A stretch of DNA of 64,000 nucleotides, taken from contig NZ_CP040751.1 in NCBI RefSeq assembly GCF_008001235.1, positions 2,153,001-2,217,000 of the forward strand, in the 5' to 3' direction. Origin of the DNA: Salidesulfovibrio onnuriiensis (GTDB lineage Bacteria > Desulfobacterota > Desulfovibrionia > Desulfovibrionales > Desulfovibrionaceae). A model generated the notes under the pieces. The model was not told the origin of the DNA, searched no databases, and saw nothing but the letters and a program-made list of their open reading frames with translations. Shown here in pieces: positions 52,456 through 62,544 of the stretch (position 1 is the stretch's first letter; every line of letters begins with the position of its first letter). Both the position numbers and the translations under genes were made by a program.

Positions 52456-52571
52456 GGCGCATGATAGCCGCGCGCGGCGGGAAAAGAAAGAGCGGTTTTC
52501 TTGAGATTGGGCCGGGTTTGCTTTAGTATCGCGAACCGTATCTCCAACAGATTTAAACACAAGGAATCCGC

Positions 52572-54482
52572 ATGCCTGTAGTCATGGGTACAGCCGGTCA
52601 CATCGACCACGGCAAGACCACGCTCATCAAGGCCCTTACCGGGATCGACTGCGACCGCCTTTCCGAGGAAAAGAAGCGCGGCATTACCATTGAACTGGGC
52701 TTCGCGTTCCTGGATTTCGACGATTCCACCCGCCTTTCCGTGGTGGACGTTCCCGGCCATGAGCGGTTCGTGAAGAACATGGTGGCCGGGGCCGCGGGTA
52801 TCGATTTCGTGCTGTTGGTCATTGCCGCGGACGAAGGCATCATGCCCCAGACCCGCGAGCATCTGGAGATCTGCTCGCTGCTGGGTATCGAGACCGGCAT
52901 TGTAGCCCTGACCAAGACCGACATGGTGGACGAGGAGTGGCTGGAGATGGTGAAGGAGGAGGTGGCCGCCTACCTGGAGCCCACCTTTCTGGGCGGTGCG
53001 CCCATCATGCCCGTTTCCGCCCATACCGGGCAGGGCCTGGGAGAACTCAAGGCCGAGCTGAAAAGGCTCATGGACGAGTTCAAGCCCAAGCGTCGTTCCG
53101 ACCTGGCCCGCCTGCCCGTGGATCGTGTCTTCACCATGAAGGGGCACGGCACCGTGGTCACGGGAACGCTCATTTCCGGCAGTTTCAGGGTGGGGGACGA
53201 TGTGGTGCTGTTCCCCAAGGGCACGGAAACCAAGGTGCGCGGGCTGCAGTCCCACGGGGCGACCGTGGAGGAGGCCCCGGCGGGGCGGCGCACGGCCGTG
53301 AACCTGCAAGGGCTGGAAGTGCAGGATATTTCCCGGGGCGAGATACTGGCCCGGCCCGGAACCATGTTTCCGGCCACGGTCTGGGATATTGAGCTGTCCA
53401 TGCTCGAATCCTCGCCCCTGCCTCTCAAGCACCGCAAGGAAGTGCATTTTCACCACGGCTCACGCGAGGTGCAGGCCCGCATCCATTTCCTGGACAGGGA
53501 AAAGTTGCTGCCCGGCGAGAAGTGCGTCTGCCAGGTGCGGTTCAACGAGCCCCTGGCCGGGGTCTACGGCGATCGAATCGTGCTGCGCTCCTTTTCCCCG
53601 TTGCGGACCATTGCGGGCGGGCGGATCATCAGCCCGATGGGGCACAAGATAAAACGTTTTTCCGATCGGGTGCAGGCCCTGGAGACTCTCTCTGCCGACG
53701 ATTCCGACGCCGTGATTCTGCAGCAGCTCGATCTGGCGGGGTCGGCCGGCGTATCCTTTGCCGAGCTCATGATCATGTCCAACCTGGAATCCAAGGCCCT
53801 GGACAAGGCCCTGACCGGCATGGCCGGTAAACAGATGGCCCTGATGTTCGACAAGGAGGACCGCCGTTTTGTGAGCGGGGCCCTGGTGCAGACACTTTGC
53901 GATGGCCTGCTGGAGTATCTGGCCGAATTTCACAGAAGGGATTCCATGAAGCCCGGCGTGCAGCGCGGCGAACTGGCCTCCGCCTGGGGCAGGGAGCTGC
54001 CGCCCAAGCTGTTCCATCTGGTGCTGGAGCGCATGGTCAAGAAGGGCGATGTGGTGGGCGAGCAGGAGATCCTTCGGCTCAAGGACCACAAGGTTTCCCT
54101 GGCCTCGGATACGGCCAGGGTGCGCGAGATCATCCTCGGCGCATACGAGCAGGGCGGCATCCGTCCCCCGAACCTCAAGGACGTGCTGGAGCCCACCAGG
54201 ATGAATTTCAAGGAGGCGGCCCCGGTCTTCCGCCACCTGCAGGACGAAGGTCTGCTGACCAAGATCAAGGAAGACATGTATTACCATACGCCCGCCTTGG
54301 AAGACATCCGCAGCCGGATTATCGCCTTTTTCGAAACCAGCGAGGAGATGGGCGCACAGGACTTCAAGGGGCTCACCGACCTGTCCCGCAAGTTCGCCAT
54401 TCCCGTGTTGGAGTATTTCGACAAGGAACGGCTTACCGTGCGCGTGGGCGACGTGCGCCGTCTCAGGAAATCGGGCGTCTGA
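52572..54482 (+). CDS. selB: Selenocysteine-specific elongation factor
   Basis: SelB carries Sec-tRNA(Sec) to the ribosome and binds the SECIS hairpin next to UGA. The 636-residue protein starts [20 protein letters not shown] at ATG 52572. GHIDHGKT is the G1 loop, [12 protein letters not shown] is G3 and ALTKTDMVD is G4. Beta-barrel domains 2 and 3 follow. The C-terminal 250 residues are winged helices, with [20 protein letters not shown] and [18 protein letters not shown]. The last two winged helices hold the SECIS RNA. Length is close to E. coli SelB (614). It is monocistronic here and not adjacent to selA, from which it is separated by the M18 and AraC/VOC genes. Confidence 0.97.
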   Translation: MPVVMGTAGHIDHGKTTLIKALTGIDCDRLSEEKKRGITIELGFAFLDFDDSTRLSVVDVPGHERFVKNMVAGAAGIDFVLLVIAADEGIMPQTREHLEICSLLGIETGIVALTKTDMVDEEWLEMVKEEVAAYLEPTFLGGAPIMPVSAHTGQGLGELKAELKRLMDEFKPKRRSDLARLPVDRVFTMKGHGTVVTGTLISGSFRVGDDVVLFPKGTETKVRGLQSHGATVEEAPAGRRTAVNLQGLEVQDISRGEILARPGTMFPATVWDIELSMLESSPLPLKHRKEVHFHHGSREVQARIHFLDREKLLPGEKCVCQVRFNEPLAGVYGDRIVLRSFSPLRTIAGGRIISPMGHKIKRFSDRVQALETLSADDSDAVILQQLDLAGSAGVSFAELMIMSNLESKALDKALTGMAGKQMALMFDKEDRRFVSGALVQTLCDGLLEYLAEFHRRDSMKPGVQRGELASAWGRELPPKLFHLVLERMVKKGDVVGEQEILRLKDHKVSLASDTARVREIILGAYEQGGIRPPNLKDVLEPTRMNFKEAAPVFRHLQDEGLLTKIKEDMYYHTPALEDIRSRIIAFFETSEEMGAQDFKGLTDLSRKFAIPVLEYFDKERLTVRVGDVRRLRKSGV

Positions 54483-54541
54483 GACGGGACCGGTGCAGAA
54501 TGAGGTTACTCCTTGACACGAAAGTGCCCAGCTTTTAGGCC

Positions 54542-55315
54542 ATGATTATGAATCGTGCGCACGCGTTTTGTCTTTTTTTCTGTCTCTTCATGCTGCTGCC
54601 CGGGTGCGCCGCAAGGAAGGGCGGCTCTTCCCATGACGCATCCAGTGTTTCCAAGACCTCCTTTGCCCAGGGGCTGGTGGATAAATCCCAGACGGCACTC
54701 AAGCATTTCCTGGCCAATGACCCGGACCAGGGCATTGCCTTCCTGATGGAGAACGCCGCCGGGATCATGATATTTCCCAATGTCGCCAAATTCGGTTTCA
54801 TCGGTTCGGTCAAGGGCGGCTCGGGCGTTGCCTGCGCGCGGACGAACCGCGGATGGAGCTACCCCGTGTTCAGCGCCATGGGCGGCGGGAGTTTCGGGCT
54901 GCAGCTGGGCATCAAGCGCGGGCCGGTCCTGATCGTCTTCATGAGCCGCGAGCTGTTCGACGACGCCCGCGAAGGCGGCCTGTCCTTTGACGGCCGGGGC
55001 GGCTTCACCATCTTCAATATTTCCGAAGGGCATGACACCTCGTCCCTGGTGGCGGGCGTGGATGCCTATATGTTCGTGGATTGGGAAGGATTTTACGCGG
55101 GTGCGGCCGTGGGCGGTGTCGCCGTCTCCGGGCGCGCTCCGCTCAACGACGCCTACTACGGCGTGGATAACGTTTCCCCGGAAGAGATTCTTTACGAGGG
55201 CGTGCGCACCAACTTTGGCGCAAACGGCCTGCGGGAGCTGCTCAATGGCACCCGGTACGAGGAAAAGAAAAAGGACGGAAACCATGTTCCCGTCCTTGGA
55301 TCTTCTATGGGGTGA
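54542..55315 (+). CDS. SYLF (Ysc84) domain lipoprotein
   Basis: This is a 257-residue exported lipoprotein. The N-terminal MIMNRAHAFCLFFCLFMLLPGC ends in a lipobox (LLPGC); an in-frame ATG at 54548 is an alternative start. The mature part is a SYLF/DUF500 domain with AAGIMIFPNVAKFGFIGSVKG, GWSYPVFSAMGGGSFGLQLG and AYMFVDWEGFYAGAAVGGVAV, typical of secreted bacterial members. SYLF proteins bind lipids. The 3' end, from about 55262, overlaps the terminator and the 3' end of the tRNA-His gene on the other strand, so the two genes are convergent and interleaved. Confidence 0.88.
   Translation: MIMNRAHAFCLFFCLFMLLPGCAARKGGSSHDASSVSKTSFAQGLVDKSQTALKHFLANDPDQGIAFLMENAAGIMIFPNVAKFGFIGSVKGGSGVACARTNRGWSYPVFSAMGGGSFGLQLGIKRGPVLIVFMSRELFDDAREGGLSFDGRGGFTIFNISEGHDTSSLVAGVDAYMFVDWEGFYAGAAVGGVAVSGRAPLNDAYYGVDNVSPEEILYEGVRTNFGANGLRELLNGTRYEEKKKDGNHVPVLGSSMG
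55262..55297 (-). terminator. Terminator of tRNA-His inside the SYLF gene end
   Basis: On the minus strand AAGGACGGGAAC pairs with GTTTCCGTCCTT (one mismatch), followed by TTTCTTTTCC, 11 bases after the tRNA. The same bases code for the last SYLF codons on the plus strand. Confidence 0.75.
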
Positions 55316-55384
55316 GTGATGGGACTTGAACCCACGGCCACTTGGGCCACAACCAAGTGCTCTACCAACTGAGCTACACCCACC
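55308..55384 (-). tRNA. tRNA-His (anticodon GUG)
   Basis: The minus strand gives acceptor GTGGGTG pairing with CACTCAC, with the extra G at -1 (55384) facing C73, the mark of tRNA-His. The D arm GCTC/GAGC, anticodon stem CTTGG/CCAAG with loop TTGTGGC, and the T arm with GTTCAAGTC are intact. CCA is encoded. Confidence 0.96.
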
Positions 55385-55456
55385 GCGTCGAGGGATGTAC
55401 GTTTATCGAAGTCGCTTCCGGTGGTCAAGCCTTGATTTGAAAAAAAAGGAAATTAA

Positions 55457-56707
55457 ATGGAAAAACTGATCGTTGAGGGCGGTGTTCCGCTGAGGGGAAG
55501 AATCCGGGTCAGCGGGGCCAAGAACGCGGCCCTGCCCATTCTCATGGCTTGTCTACTGGCCGAAGGCAAGGTGGAACTTTCCAACGTTCCGAGATTGCGG
55601 GATATCCATACCTCTTTGCGCCTGCTGGACATCCTGGGGTGCGAAACCTCCTTCGAGGGCAATGACGCCACCTCGGAGGTGACCAACCTTTCCCCGGAAG
55701 CTCCGTACGAGCTGGTCAAGACCATGCGCGCTTCGGTGCTCTGCCTGGGGCCGCTGCTGGCCCGGCTTGGCGAGGCCCGCGTGGCCCTGCCCGGCGGGTG
55801 CGCCATCGGCGCGCGTCCCGTGGACCTGCATCTTAAGGGCCTGGAGCGCATGGGAGCCGAGTTCGAACTGACCGAAGGGTATATTCTCGGCAAGAGCGGA
55901 CGCCTGAAAGGCGCGCACATCACCTTCGACTTCCCCACCGTGGGTGGCACCGAGAACCTGCTCATGGCCGCCAGCCTTGCCGAAGGCGAGACCATCCTGG
56001 AGAACGCGGCCCGCGAACCCGAGGTGGAGGACCTGGCCAACTTCCTCAACGCCATGGGGGCCAAGATCACGGGCCAGGGAACCAGCGTCATCCATGTTGA
56101 AGGCGTGGAAAAGCTTACCGGCTGCAAGTACAAGGTCATGCCCGACCGCATCGAGGCCGGGACCTATCTGGTTGCCGCAGCCATCACCAACGGCGAGCTG
56201 CTGGTGGAGGACTGTCCGTTCCAGGAGTTGGACGCCGTGAGCTACAAGCTGCGCGAAATGGGCGTCTGGCTGGAAGAGAAGGCGGACGGCGTTCTGGTGA
56301 AGCGCAACGGCGCTCTGCGTGGCGTGGACGTGGTCACCCAGCCGCATCCCGGCTTTCCCACGGACATGCAGGCCCAGATCATGGCCCTGATGTGCGTGGC
56401 AGAAGGCACCGGTTCCATTGAGGAAAAGATTTTCGAGAACCGTTTCATGCATGTGCAGGAACTGGCCCGCCTGGGCGCCAACATCTCCCTCAAGGGGCGC
56501 ATGGCCATCGTGCGGGGCGTGGACAAGCTCGTGGGCGCTCCTGTCATGGCTTCGGACCTGCGCGCCAGCGCCTCCCTGGTTCTGGCCGGGTTGGCCGGTG
56601 CCGGCAAGACTCATATCTCGCGTATCTACCATCTGGATCGCGGCTATGAACGCATTGAGGAAAAGCTCTCCGCTGTCGGCGCCAGGATTTGGAGAGAGAA
56701 CGAGTAG
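55457..56707 (+). CDS. murA: UDP-N-acetylglucosamine 1-carboxyvinyltransferase
   Basis: MurA transfers enolpyruvate from PEP to UDP-GlcNAc, the first committed step of peptidoglycan synthesis, in the cytosol. The 416-residue protein matches the family. It starts [20 protein letters not shown] at ATG 55457 with AAGGAAATTAA upstream. [20 protein letters not shown] holds the catalytic Cys (fosfomycin target; Cys, not Asp, so sensitivity is expected). [15 protein letters not shown] and [15 protein letters not shown] are standard late motifs. comEC starts two bases after its stop, so they are coupled. Composition is typical. Confidence 0.97.
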   Translation: MEKLIVEGGVPLRGRIRVSGAKNAALPILMACLLAEGKVELSNVPRLRDIHTSLRLLDILGCETSFEGNDATSEVTNLSPEAPYELVKTMRASVLCLGPLLARLGEARVALPGGCAIGARPVDLHLKGLERMGAEFELTEGYILGKSGRLKGAHITFDFPTVGGTENLLMAASLAEGETILENAAREPEVEDLANFLNAMGAKITGQGTSVIHVEGVEKLTGCKYKVMPDRIEAGTYLVAAAITNGELLVEDCPFQELDAVSYKLREMGVWLEEKADGVLVKRNGALRGVDVVTQPHPGFPTDMQAQIMALMCVAEGTGSIEEKIFENRFMHVQELARLGANISLKGRMAIVRGVDKLVGAPVMASDLRASASLVLAGLAGAGKTHISRIYHLDRGYERIEEKLSAVGARIWRENE

Positions 56708-56709
56708 CC

Positions 56710-59175
56710 ATGTCTGCCGGACGCGAACAGACCAGAACACCTTACAACCTGCCGGGGCTGTTGCCCTGGCAGGTTTATTTTTTCGCGTTCGTGCTGGGGA
56801 TTTTTTCCATTCGCCACCCGCTGGCGTCCGCATCCGTACTGGCGGCCCTCTGGTTCGCGGATAGCCGTTTCCGGGCTTGGCCTCTGCTCATCAACGCCCT
56901 GATCGTGTTCTTTTTCGCGGGCTATGGGTATGCCCTGTTGCGTCTTCCGGAACCACCCCCGGCCATGTCCGCCTGGATGGAGACGCGGCCTTTGGTGTCG
57001 GTGGAAGGCACGGTGAAGGAGGTGCTTTCGCGGCCCGACGCCACCACGCGCATCATTCTGGGGGATGTCCGCTGCACGGTGCCGGGGGGAAGTGTTGAAC
57101 ACTTGCCCGGCCGTCTGCTCTGGACCTGGAAGTATCCGAAGCTTACCCCGGAACCGGGCCAGGCCGTACGTGCGAAGTTGCGGTTGCGTCCCGTGCGCGG
57201 GTTCCGCAACCCGGGTGTCTGGGACTACGCCTGGTATTGGCGATTGCGCGGCGTGTCTTGGCAGGCCTGGACCATGGGCGGGCGGGTGCAGGCCGAGTGG
57301 GGCGAGCCTCCCGGGGGCACGGGGTGGCGGATTCGCCGGGCCGTGGGGGATACGGTGGTCTCCGCCGCGCCCCAAACCCAGGGTGGAGCCATGCTGCTGG
57401 CCCTGCTGGCCGGGGATCGTTTTCATCTTTCACCGGAAACCATGGACCTGACGCGGCGGGCCGGGTTGGCCCATACTCTGGCCCTTTCCGGACTGCATGT
57501 GGGGTTTGTGGCTTTGCTCGGCGTCGCCCTGGCCTATGGACTCGGGTTCGTGTTTCCCTCCTTGCTGCTGCGTCTGCCCCGTCCCCGGCTCATGGTCCTG
57601 CTCGCCCTGCCGTTCGTGCTGGGCTATGCTTGGCTGGGCCAGCCCTCGGCATCCCTGACAAGGGCGGCTCTCATGTATTGTTCCTGGGGGGCGCTTTTGC
57701 TTCTGGGGCGTGGGCGCATTCTGCTGGATGGCCTCCTGGCAGCGGTGGCCGTCATTGTGCTCTGGAATCCGCTTTCCGCATTTGATCTGAGCCTGCAGTT
57801 CTCGGCCGTGGCCGTTGCCGGAATCGCCCTGATGTTCCCGCTGGTGCGGCGTGTGCTGCCGAAGGGGAGCACGCCTGGAAAGCGTGTGTGCCGCTGGGCG
57901 CTGGGACTGCTGGGCGTCAGCCTGTGCGCCAATGTGGCCCTTCTGCCTCTCATGGCCTGGTATTTCGGCACGTTCACTCCGAACCTGCTCCTGAATGTGC
58001 TCTGGCTGCCCTTGCTGGGTCTGGTGGTCATGCCCCTGGGCGTGGCGGGGCTGCTGCTTGCCCTTGTTCCCTGGACTTCTTCGGCGGGATTCGTTTTGCT
58101 CAAGACTTCCGGCCAGGTGCTGGATTTCATGCTTTCCATGCTGCACTGGGTCGCCGCCCATGGCTGGACTCCCTTGTTTACGGTGCTGCGTCCCTTGTGG
58201 CTCGAGGTGCTGGGGTTTACCATTTTGCTGCTGTGCGTCTTGGTGGCTCTGTCTTCCCGCCCGCGGAGGGTGGGGGCGCTCGCGGCGTTCGGGCTTGCGT
58301 TGCTGGTGCTGCCGCATTGGCTTGTCATGGGCCTGGATGCGCAAGATGAGGTCAGGGTTTCCGTGCTCGATGTGGGACAGGGGCAGTCCGTGCTGGTGAC
58401 CGCGCCCGGTGGCCGACGGTATCTGGTGGACGGCGGCGGCACCAACAGCCGGACCTTTGACATCGGCAGGGCCGTGGTGGGCGCTGCCCTGACTTATGGA
58501 CGTCCTCCCCGGGTGGAGGCGGTATTCATGAGTCACGCAGACATTGATCATTCCCAAGGCCTTGTTCATATCCTGGATGCCTTTGATTGTGATGTGTTCT
58601 ATACCAACGGGGATTTGCCTGAAGGCCGGGTGGGCCGGGCCATGCGCAGTGCTTTGGAAGGGAGTGGTCTTGCACCCAGGACGCTTGTTCGGGGGGATGT
58701 GCTGGAGGCAGGCGATATTGTTTTTCAGGTTTTGCATCCAGCCCGAAATTTTGACGCATCCGATTCCAATGAAAATTCCCTTGTGCTGCGGGTCATCCGC
58801 CGCGGGCATGGGCTTGCGCTGATCCCAGGGGATATCGGCCAGCAGGGTGTCCATGATCTGCTGGCATTGGAAAGCGGGCTTCGGGCCGAAATGCTGGTGC
58901 TGCCGCATCACGGAAGCGAGACGGGATGCAGCCGGGAATTTTATGAGCAGGTGGGGCCAAAAGTGGCCGTGGCATCCTGCGGGTTCCTGAACCGGTATGG
59001 TTTTCCGGCGGACGAGGTTCGCTCCGTTCTGCGGCGGTGGGGAGTCCTTCTGCTGGATACAGCGACCGGGGGCATGGTGACGGCAAGGTGGAAAGATGGT
59101 TCGCAATCTTTGGAGATGTTTGATAATAACAAGGAAACGATAAACGGGTTGCTGCTGGGCGATCTGTTGTTTTAA
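56710..59175 (+). CDS. ComEC/Rec2-type DNA uptake membrane protein
   Basis: This is an 821-residue inner-membrane channel thought to carry single-stranded DNA into the cytoplasm during transformation. ATG 56710 is two bases after the murA stop. An N-terminal OB-like domain (DUF4131 region) follows two helices. The competence domain spans about 220-500, with GLAHTLALSGLHVGFVALLG and then SLTRAALMYCSWGALLLLG. The C-terminal metallo-beta-lactamase domain has VLDVGQGQSVLVTAPGG, FMSHADIDHSQGLVHIL (metal motif) and VLPHHGSETGCSREFYEQV. All three domains are present, so the gene looks intact. Other com or pil genes are not seen here. Confidence 0.9.
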   Translation: MSAGREQTRTPYNLPGLLPWQVYFFAFVLGIFSIRHPLASASVLAALWFADSRFRAWPLLINALIVFFFAGYGYALLRLPEPPPAMSAWMETRPLVSVEGTVKEVLSRPDATTRIILGDVRCTVPGGSVEHLPGRLLWTWKYPKLTPEPGQAVRAKLRLRPVRGFRNPGVWDYAWYWRLRGVSWQAWTMGGRVQAEWGEPPGGTGWRIRRAVGDTVVSAAPQTQGGAMLLALLAGDRFHLSPETMDLTRRAGLAHTLALSGLHVGFVALLGVALAYGLGFVFPSLLLRLPRPRLMVLLALPFVLGYAWLGQPSASLTRAALMYCSWGALLLLGRGRILLDGLLAAVAVIVLWNPLSAFDLSLQFSAVAVAGIALMFPLVRRVLPKGSTPGKRVCRWALGLLGVSLCANVALLPLMAWYFGTFTPNLLLNVLWLPLLGLVVMPLGVAGLLLALVPWTSSAGFVLLKTSGQVLDFMLSMLHWVAAHGWTPLFTVLRPLWLEVLGFTILLLCVLVALSSRPRRVGALAAFGLALLVLPHWLVMGLDAQDEVRVSVLDVGQGQSVLVTAPGGRRYLVDGGGTNSRTFDIGRAVVGAALTYGRPPRVEAVFMSHADIDHSQGLVHILDAFDCDVFYTNGDLPEGRVGRAMRSALEGSGLAPRTLVRGDVLEAGDIVFQVLHPARNFDASDSNENSLVLRVIRRGHGLALIPGDIGQQGVHDLLALESGLRAEMLVLPHHGSETGCSREFYEQVGPKVAVASCGFLNRYGFPADEVRSVLRRWGVLLLDTATGGMVTARWKDGSQSLEMFDNNKETINGLLLGDLLF

Positions 59176-59268
59176 GCGGCATTTCTATGGTGTGGACGGC
59201 CGCGCCGGTGGGTGAGGGCCGGTGCGTCGGGAGTATGGTGTGAGCTTTTCGAGAGCGGGGAGGCGCGG

Positions 59269-60132
59269 ATGAGCGACGTTCGGAACAGGGTCTTCAGGGC
59301 AGTGGAAAAGATGCCCGCATTTCCCAAGAGCGTCCATCAGGTATTGGTCCTGGCCGGGGATATCAATTGTTCCCAGAAGGAATTGGTGGAGGTCATCAAG
59401 AATGACCCCGTCTTTACCCTCAAGATTTTGCGGCTGGTCAATTCCGCCTTTTTCGGGCTGGCCCAGCAGGTGACCTCCATCCACCACGCCAGCGTCTACC
59501 TGGGGCTCAATACTCTCAAGAACGTGGCCCTGGGGCTGGCCGCCATCGGCACCATTCCCAAGAAGAGCGTGGCCGGCCTCGACATGGGGGCCTTCTGGCT
59601 GCACTCCCTGGCCGTGGCCTCGGCTTCGCGCATGCTGGGCGAACGCCTGGGGGCCACCCCGGACGAGGCCGGAGACTATTTCGCGGCCGGGCTGCTGCAC
59701 GATATCGGCAAGGTGGTCTTTGCGCTCTATCTGCCCGACGAATTTCAGGCGGCCATGAAGCTGGCCATGGATCCGGGCAAGAGCCTTCTGGAGGCCGAGC
59801 AGGAGGCCATAGGCATGACCCACGCGGATATCGGCGCGCTTCTGGCCCAGAAGTGGAACCTGCCGCCCGAGCTCAGGGAGGCCATCGCTCTCCACCATGC
59901 GCCGGACAGTGCGGAAACTTCCCAGTTGGTGGATTGCGTGTTCATCGGCAACCAGATCAGCAAGAAGCTTTCCTTCGGCAACGCCGGGAATTTCGAGGTG
60001 GAGCCCCTCCCCGAGCGCATCCGGGAGCTGTTCGACATGAACCTGGATGAGCTCGTCGCCGAGCTGGACACTCTGGATGAGGAAGTGGAAAAGGCGCGCG
60101 TGTTCATCAAGCTCGGGGAGGCCGCATCATGA
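59269..60132 (+). CDS. HDOD domain signalling protein
   Basis: This is a 287-residue cytosolic protein. I start at ATG 59269 (MSDVRNRVFRAVEKMPAFPK), which has GGGGAGGCGCGG upstream. The HDOD domain runs through IKNDPVFTLKILRLVNSAFFG, ASVYLGLNTLKNVALGLA and GLLHDIGKVVFALYLPD. The His-Asp pair in LLHDIGK is kept, so hydrolysis is possible, although many HDOD proteins are non-catalytic. Its stop overlaps the start of the next gene as ATGA, which means tight coupling to the metallo-beta-lactamase protein. HDOD proteins often take part in chemotaxis, c-di-GMP or stress signalling. Partner unknown. Confidence 0.88.
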   Translation: MSDVRNRVFRAVEKMPAFPKSVHQVLVLAGDINCSQKELVEVIKNDPVFTLKILRLVNSAFFGLAQQVTSIHHASVYLGLNTLKNVALGLAAIGTIPKKSVAGLDMGAFWLHSLAVASASRMLGERLGATPDEAGDYFAAGLLHDIGKVVFALYLPDEFQAAMKLAMDPGKSLLEAEQEAIGMTHADIGALLAQKWNLPPELREAIALHHAPDSAETSQLVDCVFIGNQISKKLSFGNAGNFEVEPLPERIRELFDMNLDELVAELDTLDEEVEKARVFIKLGEAAS

Positions 60133-61010
60133 TGCGTTTCCGCTTCTGGGGCACGCGGGGCTCCATGCCCGCCCCCGGCCCGGACACCCTGCGCTACGGC
60201 GGCAACACCACTTGCCTGGAGGTGCGTTGCGGCGAGCATCTCGTCATTCTCGACGGAGGGTCCGGCATCCGGCCCCTGGGCCTGGAATTGGCCCGGAATA
60301 TGCCCGTTGACTGCGACATCTTTATTTCCCATACCCACTGGGACCACATCCACGGGCTGCCGTTTTTCGTGCCCCTGTTCGTTCCCGGCAACACAATCCG
60401 CATTTATGGCCCGCCCAATCCGGTGGCCATGGCCGGTGTGGAGGAGGTGCTGGACAAGCAGCTCGCCTATCCCCATTTCCCGGTGCGCCGGGACGAGCTC
60501 AAGGCCGATATCCATTACGAAACCCTGCAGGACCGCCAGGTCATTGATCTGGGCTTTGCCACGGCATCGACCCTGCTCATGAACCATCCGGCCATGAATT
60601 TCGGCGTCAAGCTGGAGTTCGGGGACAGGAAGTTCTTTTTTACCGGGGACCACGAGCCGTTCTACAACATCTATGAGCCCGGGGACGACGATTACGAGGA
60701 ATACGGCAATATCGTCCGGGAGCGCCAGCAGGGGATCGTGGATTTTCTCCGGGGCGTGGACGTGATGGTGGCCGATTCCCAGTATACGGACCGGGAGTAC
60801 GAGTCCAAGAGGGGCTGGGGCCATTCCACGTTCAGGCACAACATCGAACTGGCCCTGGAGGCCGGAATCGGAAAGCTCTACCTGACCCACCATGAAACCA
60901 CGCGCACCGACAGCGAACTGGACGACATCGGCGAGTGGCTGCGCCACGAATGGGGCGATTGCGGCGTGGAGCTGTTCCTGGCCCGTGAAGGCCACTGGTT
61001 TGACGTCTGA
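60129..61010 (+). CDS. Metallo-beta-lactamase-fold hydrolase, first of a pair
   Basis: This is a 293-residue cytosolic hydrolase starting MMRFRFWGTRGSMPAPGPD at ATG 60129. RNase Z/PhnP-type order is GTRGS, YGGNTTCLEV, ILDGGSGIRPLG and then ISHTHWDHIHGLPFF (HxHxDH metal motif), and late GDHEPF and TDREY. The substrate could be a cyclic nucleotide, a phosphodiester or a nucleic acid. A class I adenylate cyclase in the same window makes cAMP hydrolysis a thought, nothing more. It is coupled to the HDOD gene. A related protein follows at 61169. Confidence 0.85.
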   Translation: MMRFRFWGTRGSMPAPGPDTLRYGGNTTCLEVRCGEHLVILDGGSGIRPLGLELARNMPVDCDIFISHTHWDHIHGLPFFVPLFVPGNTIRIYGPPNPVAMAGVEEVLDKQLAYPHFPVRRDELKADIHYETLQDRQVIDLGFATASTLLMNHPAMNFGVKLEFGDRKFFFTGDHEPFYNIYEPGDDDYEEYGNIVRERQQGIVDFLRGVDVMVADSQYTDREYESKRGWGHSTFRHNIELALEAGIGKLYLTHHETTRTDSELDDIGEWLRHEWGDCGVELFLAREGHWFDV

Positions 61011-61168
61011 TCTGTTTTTCTAAAGCCATTTACACATTCCTCCGGGCGGGGTATCCCTTACACGTTACAGAAATGCAAAGCTGTATCGGAGAGTCGTTGC
61101 GCGCCGCTGTCTGTCAATGCGGTGCCGCCGGTTTCGGGCGTATCGAGAATCAGTGGTGAGGTGAGGGC

Positions 61169-62008
61169 GTGATTGTACGCTGCTGGGGGGCCCGAGGGTC
61201 CATCGGCGTTTCCGGGACGCCGTTCGTCAAGTATGGCGGGGATACCGCCTGCATCGAAATCCGCACTGCGGACGATCAGGTCGTCATCGTGGATGCGGGC
61301 ACCGGTATTCGTAGGCTCGGGAACCGGCTGCTCGAAGAGGAGCGGTTCCGATATACCATACTGTTCACCCACGCCCACTGGGACCACATCATGGGCTTCC
61401 CCTTTTTCCGGCCCATCTACGATTCCCGTACTAATATCACCATTTACGGCTGCCCCCTGGAACAGGGCAACATGCAGACCCTGCTTTCCCACACCATGAG
61501 CGCGCCGCATTTCCCGGTGCCCTATGAGGTCATCAAGGCCTCCATCAAGTATGAGCAGCTTTGTGACAAGGTGTTTTCCCTGGGCGGACTTCAGGTTGCC
61601 ACCATTCCGCTGAGCCATCCCAACAAGGGCGTCGGCTATCGTTTTACCGAAGGGGACAGATCGTTCGTTTTTCTGACCGACAACGAGCTTTCCTACCGGC
61701 ATCCCGGGGGCGGAACCTTCGAGGATTACGCGGATTTTGCGCGCGGTGCCGATTTTCTTATCCACGACGGGGAATACATGCCCGAGGAATACTCGGAGCG
61801 GAGGACATGGGGTCATTCCCAATACCTGGAAGCGTTGGAATTGGCCCTAGCGGCAGGAGTCCAGTGCCTAGGGCTGTTCCATCACAATCAGGACAGGCCG
61901 GACCGGGATGTGGACCGCATGGTCGCGGTCTGCAGGGAGATCATAGCCCAACGCGGGGCAGACCTGGAATGCTTTGCCGTGGCCCAGGACATGGTGGTCC
62001 GGATATAA
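61169..62008 (+). CDS. Metallo-beta-lactamase-fold hydrolase, second of a pair
   Basis: This is a 279-residue paralogue of the protein at 60129. It starts MIVRCWGARGSIGVSGTPF at GTG 61169, with GAGGTGAGGGC upstream; other GTG codons nearby leave the start somewhat open. It shares GARGS, YGGDTACIEI, VDAGTGIRRLGN, FTHAHWDHIMGFPFF and RRTWGHSQYLEALELAL with the first copy (RGWGHSTFRHNIELAL there). Metal ligands are complete in both. The 158-base spacer may hold its own promoter. An ancient tandem duplication is likely, since identity is moderate. Function unknown. Confidence 0.83.
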   Translation: MIVRCWGARGSIGVSGTPFVKYGGDTACIEIRTADDQVVIVDAGTGIRRLGNRLLEEERFRYTILFTHAHWDHIMGFPFFRPIYDSRTNITIYGCPLEQGNMQTLLSHTMSAPHFPVPYEVIKASIKYEQLCDKVFSLGGLQVATIPLSHPNKGVGYRFTEGDRSFVFLTDNELSYRHPGGGTFEDYADFARGADFLIHDGEYMPEEYSERRTWGHSQYLEALELALAAGVQCLGLFHHNQDRPDRDVDRMVAVCREIIAQRGADLECFAVAQDMVVRI

Positions 62009-62120
62009 AAAAAGAGCCGCAAACGTTTCCGAACTCCCTGTCAGCACTTGATTTCTGTCTCCAAACGTGAGACGAATTTCCAGTTGAGGAACTGCCAGTC
62101 ACGTCAAGCCCGGAGGAACA

Positions 62121-62519
62121 ATGAAAGCCTTGATCGTTGATGACGATTTCTATAGCCGCAACATGATTCACGAAATATTGCGTCCGTATGCGTCTTGCGA
62201 CATTGCCGTCAATGGCGAGGAGGCCATTTACGCCTTTCGTGAAGCCATGGACAGGGGAGAGCCCTATGACCTCGTCTGCCTGGATCTCGTGATGCCCGAG
62301 GTGGACGGCCAGGATGCCCTCAAGGAAATTCGCGCCATTGAAAAAGAGTTCGAGGTCCATCCCGAGAAGGAAGCCAAGGTCATCGTCACCACCATGCTGG
62401 ACGACAAAAAGGAAACCCACGATGCCTTTTTCTTGGGCGGGGCAACTTCCTATCTGGTTAAGCCCATTGATGAGACCAAGCTGCTGAGCGAAGTGAAGAG
62501 CGTCGGGCTCATCAATTGA
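62121..62519 (+). CDS. CheY-like response regulator receiver protein
   Basis: This is a 132-residue single-domain receiver. The acidic pocket is IVDDDFYSR (Asp7-9), the phospho-acceptor is Asp55 in LVCLDLVMPEVDG, and Thr near 90 (IVTTMLDD) and Lys near 112 (YLVKPIDETK) complete the active site. It has no output domain, so it should act by binding a partner such as a kinase relay or flagellar motor. No kinase gene is adjacent; the two chemoreceptors lie far to the left. Starts at ATG 62121 after CCCGGAGGAACA. It is followed by a terminator. Confidence 0.92.
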   Translation: MKALIVDDDFYSRNMIHEILRPYASCDIAVNGEEAIYAFREAMDRGEPYDLVCLDLVMPEVDGQDALKEIRAIEKEFEVHPEKEAKVIVTTMLDDKKETHDAFFLGGATSYLVKPIDETKLLSEVKSVGLIN

Positions 62520-62544
62520 TATCATAGCTTTTTTTTACGCGAGA

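Noticed and set aside
51605-52571. selB promoter region as part of a longer AraC protein (start at 52560)
   Set aside because: The extra 35 residues are not family-like and would overlap the selB control region; ATG 52455 is preferred, though it also lacks a clear ribosome site.
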